Assembly (NCBI GenBank): GCA_012735495.1
Contig: JAAYHD010000044.1
Span: forward strand, 1-64,000
Direction of reading: 5' to 3'
Source of the DNA: Clostridiales bacterium
Lineage (GTDB): Bacteria > Bacillota > Clostridia > Lachnospirales > Lachnospiraceae
Length of the DNA stretch: 64,000 nt
Part shown: piece by piece, positions 51,753 through 60,152 of the stretch
How positions within the stretch are numbered: the first letter of the stretch is position 1
Layout of the letters: each line of letters begins with the position of its first letter
Notes under the pieces: generated by a model
Database searches by the model: none
What the model was told of the DNA's origin: nothing
The model's input: the letters and a program-made list of their open reading frames with translations, nothing else
Made by a program: the position numbers and the translations under genes

Positions 51753-53096
51753 TTATAAACCGAACGGCAGCTTGAACCTGCCCAATTTGCCGCCCTTGCC
51801 CATCATGCCGGACATCTGCTTCATCATCTGTTTCATCTGGTCAAACTGCTTTATTAGGGCATTTACTTCGGATATGTCGACCCCGGCTCCGGCTGCAATC
51901 CTTTTCTTACGGGACATATTGATTATGTCGGGATTGGAGCGCTCCTGTTTTGTCATGGAATATATGATGGCTTCGGTCCTTTTAAGGGCATTTTCATCGA
52001 TTTCGACATCCTTAATCTTTCTTCCGATTCCGGGAAGCATGCTGAGAATATCGGATATGCCGCCCATCTTTTTTATCTGCTGCATCTGATCAAGGAAATC
52101 ATTGAAGTCGAATTCCGCCTTCTTGATTTTTCTTTCCATCTCGCGGGCCTTATTCTCATCAAACTCCGCCTGGGCCTTGTCAATGAGGGTGAGTATGTCC
52201 CCCATTCCCAGGATTCTTGAAGCCATACGGTCGGGGTAAAACGGTTCAAGATCCGATAGCTTCTCACCCATACCCGCAAACAGTATCGGTTTGCCGGTTA
52301 CGGCGCGGATTGACAGCGCTGCACCGCCCCTGGTGTCACCGTCAAGCTTTGTCAGAACAACTCCGTCAATGCCAAGCTTCTCATTGAAGCTTTCTGCAAC
52401 ATTGACAGCGTCCTGTCCGGTCATGGCGTCCACTACCAGGATGGTCCGGTGAACATCAATGTTTGACTTGATTTCCTGCAGCTCACCCATCATGTCCTCA
52501 TCTATATGAAGTCTTCCTGCAGTATCCAGAATGACAACATTGAAACCGTTCTTTTCAGCATGCTCTATGGCTGCTTTCGCAATATTTAGGGGTTTGTGCC
52601 TGTCTCCCATCGAAAACACGCTTATACCCTGTTTTTCGCCATTAATTCGAAGCTGGTCAATAGCCGCAGGCCTGTATATATCGCAGGCGACAGCCAGAGG
52701 TTTTCTGCCTTTGGATTTCAGCTTGCCCGCAAGCTTGACAACCGTGGTGGTCTTTCCTGAACCCTGCAGGCCGCACATCATTATAACCGTTATACTGCCT
52801 GGAGGTAAAAGTTCAAGCTCTACAGCTGTAGAACCAAGCAACTTCACCATTTCTTCATTAACTATTTTTATTACGGTCTGACCGGGTGTCAGGCTGTTTA
52901 ACACATCCTGGCCTACAGCCCTTTCCTGGACCGCATTTATAAAGCTCTTGACAACGCGGAAGTTAACATCCGCTTCCAGAAGAGCCAGCTTTACTTCCCT
53001 AAGGGCGGCCTTGACATCGGCCTCCGTAAGGCGGCCCTTTCCTCTCAAGCCCTTGAAAATATTCTGAAGCTTTTCAGTTAAACTATCAAATGCCAT
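51753..53096 (-). CDS. ffh: Signal recognition particle protein Ffh
   Basis: SRP54 GTPase that binds signal sequences together with 4.5S RNA. 447 residues: N domain 1-85, G domain with GLQGSGKTTTVVKLA at about 108-122, DTAGRLHID, TKLDGDTRGGAAL; M domain from about 325 with methionine-rich tail (MKQMMKQMSGMMG). AAGGAG 7 nt from the ATG. A 14-bp perfect palindrome TCTACAGCTGTAGA lies in the coding region at 52819-52832. Confidence 0.96.
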   Translation of the reverse strand: MAFDSLTEKLQNIFKGLRGKGRLTEADVKAALREVKLALLEADVNFRVVKSFINAVQERAVGQDVLNSLTPGQTVIKIVNEEMVKLLGSTAVELELLPPGSITVIMMCGLQGSGKTTTVVKLAGKLKSKGRKPLAVACDIYRPAAIDQLRINGEKQGISVFSMGDRHKPLNIAKAAIEHAEKNGFNVVILDTAGRLHIDEDMMGELQEIKSNIDVHRTILVVDAMTGQDAVNVAESFNEKLGIDGVVLTKLDGDTRGGAALSIRAVTGKPILFAGMGEKLSDLEPFYPDRMASRILGMGDILTLIDKAQAEFDENKAREMERKIKKAEFDFNDFLDQMQQIKKMGGISDILSMLPGIGRKIKDVEIDENALKRTEAIIYSMTKQERSNPDIINMSRKKRIAAGAGVDISEVNALIKQFDQMKQMMKQMSGMMGKGGKLGRFKLPFGL

Positions 53097-53097
53097 A

Positions 53098-53472
53098 TTA
53101 CAGCTCCTTTAATATATCATCTGTCAACAGTTCGATATTTTTAATCGAATTGATACAATCATTCTCCCTGGCATCCAGGCAAAGCTCTTTAATCTTGTTC
53201 AGCTTGTGCTTTATTGATGTAAACCTCCTTACAAGAGAAAGCTTGTCTTCATAAAACCTTAATTCCTGGGTGCATCTTTTGACCATGTCATGAACTCCCT
53301 GGCGGCTTATATTAAGCTCATCCGCTATCTCGCCCAGGGACAGATCATTCAGCACATAGTCTTCAAAGATTCGCTTTTTATGTTCGCTTAACAGTTCGCC
53401 GTAGAAATCGTACAACAGGGACAAATGAACCAGCTCATCAAGCTTTTCAATACCGGATTCGGTGTCCTTCAT
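53098..53472 (-). CDS. ylxM: YlxM family SRP-associated regulator
   Basis: A helix-turn-helix protein found with ffh in Firmicutes; it supports SRP pathway function. About 124 residues from the ATG at 53472. HTH region with GEIADELNISRQGVHDMVKRC near 40-60 and a long helical C-terminal part. The ATG follows AGGTGGTG by 5 nt. A 1-nt gap to ffh suggests coupling. The RBS lies in the 3' arm of a hairpin; see the regulatory entries. Confidence 0.88.
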   Translation of the reverse strand: MKDTESGIEKLDELVHLSLLYDFYGELLSEHKKRIFEDYVLNDLSLGEIADELNISRQGVHDMVKRCTQELRFYEDKLSLVRRFTSIKHKLNKIKELCLDARENDCINSIKNIELLTDDILKEL

Positions 53473-53511
53473 AAAAACACCACCTGTAAAGTTTTTTTCT
53501 TTACAGGTGGT
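53472..53511 (-). terminator. Terminator of oadA operon, overlapping ylxM start
   Basis: A perfect 13-bp stem (53499-53511 with 53479-53491), a 7-nt A loop, followed on the minus strand by GTTTTTA. It lies after oadA and just before ylxM. The downstream arm contains the ylxM ribosome binding site and the T tract touches its ATG. Confidence 0.6.
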
Positions 53512-53540
53512 AGTATACATGATGATTCCTGTACTGTCAA
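53512..53540 (-). promoter_or_regulatory. Sigma-A promoter of ylxM-ffh operon
   Basis: A perfect TTGACA (53540-53535) and TATACT (53517-53512) with 17-bp spacing. The start would fall near 53505, inside the upstream arm of the adjoining hairpin. Confidence 0.7.
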
Positions 53541-53565
53541 GCAAAAAAACTGTCAGCTTTATATT

Positions 53566-54978
53566 TTATACGGGATAAGCGCTGTTGGCCTTGTCTGCCT
53601 CGGTGACATCGACACCGGTTCTTTGAGCCTGGCGGTACTTGAAGAATTCCATCGCAACCTGAGGGAACAGTGCATAGGTCAGTACATCCTCGTCCTGCTC
53701 CTTCCACTCGGCAATTTCCTTCTCAATCTTGTCAAGCTCGGGCTCGATTAGGTCCGCAGGCCTGCAGGTAATAGGCTTTTCATCGCCGATAACCTTCTTT
53801 TGGACCTCGGGATTGAAGGGCTTGACGGTTTTTCCGTATTGACCGGAAAGCAAAGCTTTGGATTCCTTCGTGACCATCTTGTAGCGCTCTCCTGCCAGAA
53901 CGTTAAGAACAGCCTGGGTTCCAACAATCTGGCTTGAAGGGGTAACCAAAGGAGGTTCACCGAAGTCCTTGCGGACCCTCGGTATCTCCTCAAGAACCTG
54001 GTAGTACTTGTCCTCAGCTTTTTGCTCCTTTAGCTGTGATACCAGGTTTGAAAGCATTCCGCCGGGTACCTGGTACAGCAATGTCTTTATGTCCACTCCC
54101 ATTACCTTGGGATTGAGAATACCTTTTTCCAAGGCCTTGTCCCTGATCGGACGGAAATAATCCGCGATTTCGGCCAAAAGCTTCTGATCAAGGCCGGTAT
54201 CGTAAGGTGTTCCCTTGAAGGTTTCAACCATAACCTCAGTTGCCGGCTGGCTTGTTCCCAAGGCAAACGGCGACATGGCCGTATCAATTATATCGCAGCC
54301 TGCTTCAACTGCCTTCATGTACGTCATGGAAGCAACGCCGCTGGTATAATGAGTATGAATATCAATAGGTATCTTTACGGCTTTCTTTAAGGCTGTTACC
54401 AGTTCAGTAGCGGTATAAGGAACCAAAAGCCCTGCCATATCCTTGATGCATATTGATGCGGCGCCCAGGGATTCAATATCCTTGGCAAGCTTTACATAAT
54501 AATCAATTGTGTATGCATCACCAAGAGTATAGCAAATGGCTATCTGGGCATGGCCGTTTTCCCTATTGGTGGCCTTCACGGCGCATTCCAGGTTTCTTAT
54601 ATCGTTTAGGGCGTCAAATATACGGATGATATCGATACCGTTTGCCAGTGATTTTTGGACAAAGTATTCAACCACATCATCGGCATAGTGGCGGTATCCA
54701 AGTATATTCTGACCTCTGAATAGCATCTGCAGCTTGGTTTTTTTGAATCCTGCCCTTAGTTTTCTCAACCTCTCCCAAGGGTCCTCCTTGAGGAATCTCA
54801 ATGATGCGTCAAATGTGGCTCCTCCCCAGCACTCGACTGCGTGGTAGCCCACCTGATCCATCTTTTCTATTATCGGAAGCATCTCTTCTGTTGACATTCT
54901 TGTTGCAATCAGGGACTGATGCGCGTCACGAAGGATTGTTTCCACTATTTTTACGGGTCTTTTTTCTTGCTCAGCCAT
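53566..54978 (-). CDS. oadA: Oxaloacetate decarboxylase alpha / pyruvate carboxylase B subunit (5S type)
   Basis: Carboxyltransferase that moves CO2 between oxaloacetate (or pyruvate) and biotin. 470 residues: TIM barrel with ILRDAHQSLIATRMSTEEM at about 15-33, ECWGGATFDA and the metal site around HTHYTSG (near 208). The C-terminal domain lacks a biotin domain, which is encoded next door as a separate gene. Follows the biotin carrier gene by 40 nt. RBS AGGAGG. Together with the neighbours it forms a biotin enzyme without biotin carboxylase. Confidence 0.92.
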   Translation of the reverse strand: MAEQEKRPVKIVETILRDAHQSLIATRMSTEEMLPIIEKMDQVGYHAVECWGGATFDASLRFLKEDPWERLRKLRAGFKKTKLQMLFRGQNILGYRHYADDVVEYFVQKSLANGIDIIRIFDALNDIRNLECAVKATNRENGHAQIAICYTLGDAYTIDYYVKLAKDIESLGAASICIKDMAGLLVPYTATELVTALKKAVKIPIDIHTHYTSGVASMTYMKAVEAGCDIIDTAMSPFALGTSQPATEVMVETFKGTPYDTGLDQKLLAEIADYFRPIRDKALEKGILNPKVMGVDIKTLLYQVPGGMLSNLVSQLKEQKAEDKYYQVLEEIPRVRKDFGEPPLVTPSSQIVGTQAVLNVLAGERYKMVTKESKALLSGQYGKTVKPFNPEVQKKVIGDEKPITCRPADLIEPELDKIEKEIAEWKEQDEDVLTYALFPQVAMEFFKYRQAQRTGVDVTEADKANSAYPV

Positions 54979-55018
54979 TATAATACCTCCTATCGCATGG
55001 GGTTTTACCGCTCTATAT

Positions 55019-55441
55019 TCAGTCTAAAGTAGCCAGTAAATCCCCTGCCTCAACTGTTTGTCCTGCTGTAACATTTATGCTTGCAATTGTGCCGTCATCT
55101 GTGGCAACAATCTCATTTTCCATCTTCATAGCTTCAAGAATAAGGATTACATCACCCTTCTTGACCTTCTGACCGACAGTAGTCTTTATGGACAGAATCT
55201 TTCCGGGCATTGGCGAATTCAGTTTTATGCTGCCTTCCTTGCCCGGTACTGCCGCAGGTGCTGATGCAGGCGCGGGAGCGGGAGCGGGAGCAGATACGAC
55301 CTTCTGTACCGGCGCTGCTGGAGCAGGTGCGGGTGACGGTGCCGCCATGGCGGGTGACGGTGATACGGGTGAAGCCATGGTCTTTTCTTCTACAGCTACT
55401 TCATAGGTATTTCCGTTTACGGTGATTGTATAATACTTCAT
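55019..55441 (-). CDS. Biotin carboxyl carrier protein (1.3S type)
   Basis: Carries the biotin on a lysine. 140 residues: N-terminal part starts KYYTITVNGNTYEVAVEE, then an alanine/proline-rich linker (about residues 22-70), then the biotinyl domain with EAMKMENEIVA at about 106-116, where the K is biotinylated. AAGGAGG before the ATG. The linker lets the arm swing between active sites. Between oadG and oadA. Confidence 0.94.
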   Translation of the reverse strand: MKYYTITVNGNTYEVAVEEKTMASPVSPSPAMAAPSPAPAPAAPVQKVVSAPAPAPAPASAPAAVPGKEGSIKLNSPMPGKILSIKTTVGQKVKKGDVILILEAMKMENEIVATDDGTIASINVTAGQTVEAGDLLATLD

Positions 55442-55486
55442 GATAAAATCCTCCTTGTGTTCTCATAGGATAGTCAACCTGACATT

Positions 55487-55879
55487 TTAATAGGATATCC
55501 TTTTATTATTGATTTTTCGTATGGATCTAACAACAAAACCGCCTGCAAAATCATTAACATTATTCGCGCGGTTAAATTCATGTATCGCTGCTGTAATGAC
55601 GGCTACCAGCTCATGGTCGTTCATAAGGCTCGATTCTTCCCTGCTTATTATCTGGGCGATAACATCGTCCACGGAAGAACCCTTCTTGTCGGATTCCTTT
55701 TTGCCTTTTCCCTGCGTTGATGCCGCAGGCAGGAGCTTGACCAGGCTGATAATCAATATTATTAACGATATAACTGCAAACACAATACCCAATCCCAGCA
55801 GGATGTATAATGTTTCCGTATTAGCCAGGGTTGATGAATTCGCAATAATGCTGCTTAATTTAGCCATAGTATGAATCAT
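55487..55879 (-). CDS. OadG-family membrane subunit
   Basis: Small gamma-type subunit of sodium-pump decarboxylases. 130 residues with one membrane segment (about 23-49: LYILLGLGIVFAVISLIIL), then a charged tail that ends with an iron/metal-poor region. It lacks the usual metal-binding histidine cluster that I could recognise. The start is uncertain (55879 or 55867). It may anchor the complex in the membrane; the large beta (OadB) subunit is not in the window. Confidence 0.8.
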   Translation of the reverse strand: MIHTMAKLSSIIANSSTLANTETLYILLGLGIVFAVISLIILIISLVKLLPAASTQGKGKKESDKKGSSVDDVIAQIISREESSLMNDHELVAVITAAIHEFNRANNVNDFAGGFVVRSIRKINNKRISY

Positions 55880-55920
55880 ACCTTTCTTTTATGACATTGG
55901 TATTTCGGCTTGTAGCCGGG

Positions 55921-57357
55921 TCAAAACGATCTGTGCTTTTTTATAGGCCTTGCTTCCCTCTTGCCATACAGCATCTCGAAAGCATAAATGACATGCTTTC
56001 TTACGGTTTCCGGATCGATAATGCTGTCGACGTAACCCCGCTTTGCCGCGGACTGTGCGTTATTCTGAAGGGAAGCGTATAAAGCAGCCTTTTCGTTCAC
56101 AACCTCGGCCGGCTCCCCGTCATACATGATTTGTGCCGCCAGTTTTGCATCCATCATGCCAATCTCGGTATTTGCAAGGGCAAATACATAATCAGCTCCG
56201 ATATGCTTGGAGTTCATGGCAACATATGCGCTGCCGTAAGATTTGCCGACAATAACATTTACCTTGGGCACGGTTGCATCTGCAAACGCATAGGTAAGCT
56301 CTGCGGCAGCCTTGGCCAGCGTTTCCTCTTCCCTGATATCGGCCTTAAAGCCTGTAACACCGGCAAGTGTAAGAACAGGAATATCAAATGCATCGCAGAA
56401 TCTTACGAAAGCGGCAGCTTTCCTGCATCCGCCGGTTGTAAGAACGGGTTCGAACTGCATAACGGCCTTGCCGTTCTCATCCAAAACCTTGGTACGGTTC
56501 GCAACAACACCTGTTGTAATACCGTTCAATCGTATAAACCCTGTAACCATCTCTTTGGCATATTCGGATTTGGTTTCAAAGAAATAATTGCTGTCGGCCA
56601 TATCAACTATTGCTTTTTTGATATCCTCAAGTTCATTTGCAAATCCGGGCAATACACGGTTCAAATCGTCGCCGCATTCTATAATACATCCCTCTTCTTC
56701 GTTGTTGGAAGGAAGAAGGATGACCAATTCTCGGATTTTGCTCAAAACATCAAGATCTCCGGCGCCTATATAGTCAACATCTCCTGCCTTAGCTTTGAAT
56801 GAAGCATTCGATGTGTCCAGCTTCTGCTTATAATTGCCCTTAAGTGAATTGGGCGCCTGCACAAACAGCCTTGCGTTGCTTTCCTCCATAAATAAAAAGT
56901 CACTTAAGGATGCCATAACAGCCAGCCCGCCGCCGCAATTGCCGAACACTGCGATAATCTGCGGTATCACACCTGAAGCCATAACCTGTTTCAGGCAGAT
57001 TTCGCCGATGCCGTTAAGTGCATCTGTAGACTCCTGCAACCGCATGCCTGACGAGTCAATCAGTCCGATTACCGGAGCTCCAACCTTAAGTGCCAAATCA
57101 TAAATTGCCGTTATTTTTTTAGCGTGCATTTCTCCGATAGAACCACCTAAAGCCGATGGGTCTTGACTGAATACGTATACAGGGTTGCCGCCGATTAGTC
57201 CATAGCCGGTAATAACTCCGTCGTTTGGAATCTCCTTTTGTCCCAGATTAAAGTCGGTACTTCGATTGGTTACATGAGCGCCGACTTCAACAAAACTGTT
57301 TTCGTCAAGCAATGAAGCTATACGCTCTCTTGCTGTAAGTTGTGCTGCAGTAGACAT
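55921..57357 (-). CDS. mmdA: Acyl-CoA carboxyltransferase (methylmalonyl-CoA/propionyl-CoA type, 12S)
   Basis: Carboxyltransferase domain enzyme of the crotonase-like fold. About 478 residues from the ATG at 57357. Typical blocks include GLIGGNPVYVFSQDPSALGGS, IGLIDSSGMRLQESTDAL, LAGVTGF and GKSYGSAYVAMNSKHIGAD. GGAGGG precedes the ATG; the longer frame to 57408 would run into the promoter. Substrate is likely methylmalonyl- or propionyl-CoA by family; the exact one cannot be fixed. First gene of the four-gene operon. Confidence 0.92.
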   Translation of the reverse strand: MSTAAQLTARERIASLLDENSFVEVGAHVTNRSTDFNLGQKEIPNDGVITGYGLIGGNPVYVFSQDPSALGGSIGEMHAKKITAIYDLALKVGAPVIGLIDSSGMRLQESTDALNGIGEICLKQVMASGVIPQIIAVFGNCGGGLAVMASLSDFLFMEESNARLFVQAPNSLKGNYKQKLDTSNASFKAKAGDVDYIGAGDLDVLSKIRELVILLPSNNEEEGCIIECGDDLNRVLPGFANELEDIKKAIVDMADSNYFFETKSEYAKEMVTGFIRLNGITTGVVANRTKVLDENGKAVMQFEPVLTTGGCRKAAAFVRFCDAFDIPVLTLAGVTGFKADIREEETLAKAAAELTYAFADATVPKVNVIVGKSYGSAYVAMNSKHIGADYVFALANTEIGMMDAKLAAQIMYDGEPAEVVNEKAALYASLQNNAQSAAKRGYVDSIIDPETVRKHVIYAFEMLYGKREARPIKKHRSF

Positions 57358-57407
57358 TTTCAGCCCTCCAATTTCTCTAAATGTAGTATTACACCAATTT
57401 TCTGCCA

Positions 57408-57435
57408 ATTATAATTGTATAACAAAATAAGTCAA
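57408..57435 (-). promoter_or_regulatory. Sigma-A promoter of the carboxyltransferase operon
   Basis: TTGACT (57435-57430) and a perfect TATAAT (57413-57408) are 16 bp apart on the minus strand. The -10 coincides with the upstream limit of the longer open frame and supports the ATG at 57357 as true start. Confidence 0.65.
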
Positions 57436-57439
57436 AAGG

Positions 57440-57471
57440 CAAGCAAAAGCTGTCCGGACCGGTGCGGACAA
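57440..57471 (-). terminator. Terminator of recA
   Basis: TGTCCG (57451-57456) pairs with 57465-57470 around an 8-nt loop that is partly self-complementary, followed on the minus strand by GCTTTTGCTTGCCTTTT. It is 40 nt after the recA stop. Confidence 0.5.
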
Positions 57472-57509
57472 TTATAAAATATACCAGCCAGGACAGCATT
57501 ATTTGCGGT

Positions 57510-58538
57510 TTATTCTGAAATTCCTTCTACATATCTTTTTGCAGGCCTGAGATTATATTTATCACGGATTTTTTGGTATATTTCCTCAAAAATATCCGGA
57601 TTGTCAACCAGGTATTGCTTTGCATTCTCACGGCCTTGTCCGATCTTGTTATCGTTATAGGAGTACCATGCGCCGCTCTTTACAATTATTCCGCAGTCGG
57701 TTGCCAGATCGAGCACGTCTCCTTCCTTGGATATACCTTTGCCAAACATTATATCAAACTCGGCTTCCTTAAACGGCGGGGCAACCTTGTTCTTTACCAC
57801 CTTAATTTTTGTGCGGCTTCCTATTACATCTCCGCCCTGCTTAAGGGATTCTATCCTGCGTACGTCAAGACGAATCGATGCGTAAAATTTAAGAGCCCTT
57901 CCGCCTGTTGTGGTTTCGGGATTGCCAAACATCACACCGATCTTTTCACGAAGCTGGTTAATAAAGACCACAATGCACTGTGTCTTTCCGACTATGGCGG
58001 TTAGCTTTCTTAAGGCCTGCGACATGAGCCTTGCCTGGAGCCCCACATGGGAGTCTCCCATCTCACCGTCTATCTCGGCCTTAGGAACCAAGGCTGCCAC
58101 GGAGTCTACGATTATAATATCAACCGCTCCTGAACGAACCATGGTTTCCGCTATCTCCAATGCCTGTTCTCCATTGTCGGGCTGGGATATATACAGGTTG
58201 TCAATATCAACTCCGATGTTCTTGGCATATACCGGATCCAGGGCATGCTCGGCATCGATAAAGCCTGCTATGCCGCCCATTTTCTGGACCTCGGCAATCA
58301 TGTGAAGGGCAACCGTTGTCTTGCCGGAGGATTCCGGTCCAAAGATTTCGATAATTCTTCCTTTCGGCACACCGCCCAATCCGAGAGCTATATCCAGGCT
58401 TATGGAGCCTGTGGGCACCGTCTCAATGTTCATGTTCGACTGGGTTTCTCCGAGCTTCATTACGGAGCCTTTGCCATACTGCTTTTCGATTTGCGCCAAT
58501 GCAGATTCAAGTGCCCTGACTTTATCTTCCTTCGACAT
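57510..58538 (-). CDS. recA: Recombinase RecA
   Basis: Strand exchange and SOS co-protease. About 342 residues from the ATG at 58538. Walker [10 protein letters not shown] near 66-74, IDAEHALDP, the L1/L2 loops (region with [18 protein letters not shown] and [22 protein letters not shown]). AAGGAAGG lies upstream. Frame is open further to 58616, but RBS and promoter support this start. Upstream holds an SOS box. Confidence 0.98.
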   Translation of the reverse strand: MSKEDKVRALESALAQIEKQYGKGSVMKLGETQSNMNIETVPTGSISLDIALGLGGVPKGRIIEIFGPESSGKTTVALHMIAEVQKMGGIAGFIDAEHALDPVYAKNIGVDIDNLYISQPDNGEQALEIAETMVRSGAVDIIIVDSVAALVPKAEIDGEMGDSHVGLQARLMSQALRKLTAIVGKTQCIVVFINQLREKIGVMFGNPETTTGGRALKFYASIRLDVRRIESLKQGGDVIGSRTKIKVVKNKVAPPFKEAEFDIMFGKGISKEGDVLDLATDCGIIVKSGAWYSYNDNKIGQGRENAKQYLVDNPDIFEEIYQKIRDKYNLRPAKRYVEGISE

Positions 58539-58621
58539 ATAAATACCAACCTTCCTTGATACTTTTAAGTATCTGATATTTGATTCACACAAAAGTCCCG
58601 GTTCGCATACCGTCACATACC

Positions 58622-58633
58622 GAACTTATGTTC
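58622..58633. promoter_or_regulatory. LexA (SOS) box of recA
   Basis: GAACTTATGTTC is a GAAC-N4-GTTC palindrome, the Gram-positive LexA (DinR) consensus. It lies directly downstream of the -10 box, covering the start site, so LexA should block initiation. Confidence 0.85.
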
Positions 58634-58641
58634 TAGTCATA

Positions 58642-58670
58642 ATAATAGCCTAATTAATAATTAATGTCAA
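58642..58670 (-). promoter_or_regulatory. recA promoter
   Basis: A perfect TTGACA (58670-58665) and TATTAT (58647-58642) are 17 bp apart on the minus strand; leader about 100 nt. The SOS box lies 9 bp downstream of the -10. Confidence 0.75.
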
Positions 58671-58923
58671 CTGTTTTCGGGTTTAAATTGCGGGAGTTAT
58701 TCGGAAACCGGGAACTGAAATAATGAAAATTAATAATCAGAATATAAAGATACTCGTATTATATCAATTCACGGTACTTATGTAAATAACTGCCACAAAT
58801 TAATATTGACCAAAAAAAACTATATTTATTATATATTTATAACAAACCCTCCGGTTTGCCGCTTATAAAGGCCGAAAATCATCACCGGGCACTTATCAAA
58901 TCAAGGATTACGGTCAAAGGATT

Positions 58924-60141
58924 CTAGTCATAAATCTTATTGGGCTGGCATATCTTGGGGTCATATCCTCCTGCAATCAGTGCCTGTACAATCTGCTGCT
59001 TGTGCTCATGACCGAAGGTTTCCATAGTTATCTTAAGCTCCACGGCACTGTTGCGGTTGATGCTTACAAACTGGTTGTGATCCAAGCGAATGACATTGCC
59101 CTGCTCCCTGGCAATTATTGCGGCAACAGCCAGAAGCTCACCGGGACGGTCGGGAAGCTGTATGGATACTGTAAATACGCGTCCCCTTTGTATAAGCCCG
59201 TGCTGGACAACGGAGGATATGGTGATTATGTCCATGTTGCCTCCGCTTAATATGCAGGCAATCTTCTTATTCTTGCATTTCAAATGCTTAAGGGCCGCCA
59301 CCGAAAGAAGTCCTGAATTTTCAACAACCATCTTGTGGTTTTCGACCATATCAAGGAAATTGACAATAAGCTCACAGTCATCCACGGTAATTATATCGTC
59401 AACATATTTCTGTATGTACGGAAAAACGACATCGCCGGGGGTCTTAACCGCGGTACCGTCGGCAATCGTATCAATCTTGTCCAATGTAACCACATGACCT
59501 GCCTTGAGTGATGCCTTTACGCTTGCGGCATTGGCAGGCTCGACACCAATCACCTTGATATTCGGATTAAGCTGCTTTGCAAGGGTTGCAACCCCTGCTA
59601 TCAGTCCGCCGCCTCCGACGGGAGCAAGGATAATATCGATTGTAGGCAGATCCTTGAATATTTCCATGGCAATGGTGCCCTGGCCTGTAGCCACATCCAG
59701 ATCGTTAAACGGGTGAATAAAGGTATAGCCGTGCTCTTCCGCAAGCTTATACGCGTAATTGCAGGCCTCGTCATAGCAGTCGCCGTAAAGGATAACCTCG
59801 GCGCCATAGCTCTTTGTACGGTTAACCTTAATAAGCGGGGTTGTATTCGGCATGACAATGACCGCTTTTGCGTTAAATTCCTTTGCGGCATAGGCAACGC
59901 CCTGCGCATGGTTTCCTGCCGAAGCGGTAATCAACCCCCTGTTTCGTTCGCTTTTGGAAAGGGTGCTGATCTTGTAAAAAGCGCCTCTTACCTTGTAGGC
60001 ACCGGTATACTGCATGTTTTCAGGCTTTAAGTATACCTTGTTGTTTGATATTTCGCTGAAATACTCGCTGTAGATAAGCTTTGTCCGCAATGTGACTTTC
60101 TTCACGACTTCCGTGGCTTCTTCGAACTTGTCCAAGTTCAT
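58924..60141 (-). CDS. ilvA: Threonine ammonia-lyase (with ACT domain)
   Basis: PLP enzyme that makes 2-oxobutanoate from threonine for isoleucine synthesis. 405 residues: the catalytic domain has the PLP lysine in YTGAYKVRGAFYK (near 50) and SAGNHAQGVAYAA, and a phosphate loop VGGGGLIAG; the C-terminal part (about 325-405) is an ACT-like regulatory domain. 405 residues and one ACT domain match the medium form. AGGAG precedes the ATG. It lies 11 nt after ftsY, in the smc operon. Confidence 0.93.
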   Translation of the reverse strand: MNLDKFEEATEVVKKVTLRTKLIYSEYFSEISNNKVYLKPENMQYTGAYKVRGAFYKISTLSKSERNRGLITASAGNHAQGVAYAAKEFNAKAVIVMPNTTPLIKVNRTKSYGAEVILYGDCYDEACNYAYKLAEEHGYTFIHPFNDLDVATGQGTIAMEIFKDLPTIDIILAPVGGGGLIAGVATLAKQLNPNIKVIGVEPANAASVKASLKAGHVVTLDKIDTIADGTAVKTPGDVVFPYIQKYVDDIITVDDCELIVNFLDMVENHKMVVENSGLLSVAALKHLKCKNKKIACILSGGNMDIITISSVVQHGLIQRGRVFTVSIQLPDRPGELLAVAAIIAREQGNVIRLDHNQFVSINRNSAVELKITMETFGHEHKQQIVQALIAGGYDPKICQPNKIYD

Positions 60142-60152
60142 GCTATCGTCTC

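Larger units (their letters stand above)
58539..58923. other. Intergenic region upstream of recA
   Basis: This 385-bp stretch has no gene. It contains the recA promoter and SOS box (58622-58670) and, at 58843-58858, a small CAAACC-N4-GGTTTG hairpin that may end the ilvA transcript. Confidence 0.6.

Noticed and set aside
55188-55406. Glycine/alanine-rich repeat peptide on plus strand
   Set aside because: It is the complement of the Ala/Pro linker in the biotin carrier gene, not a real protein.
56131-56802. 223-residue plus-strand open frame
   Set aside because: Antisense to the carboxyltransferase gene; cysteine-rich nonsense composition typical of a shadow frame.
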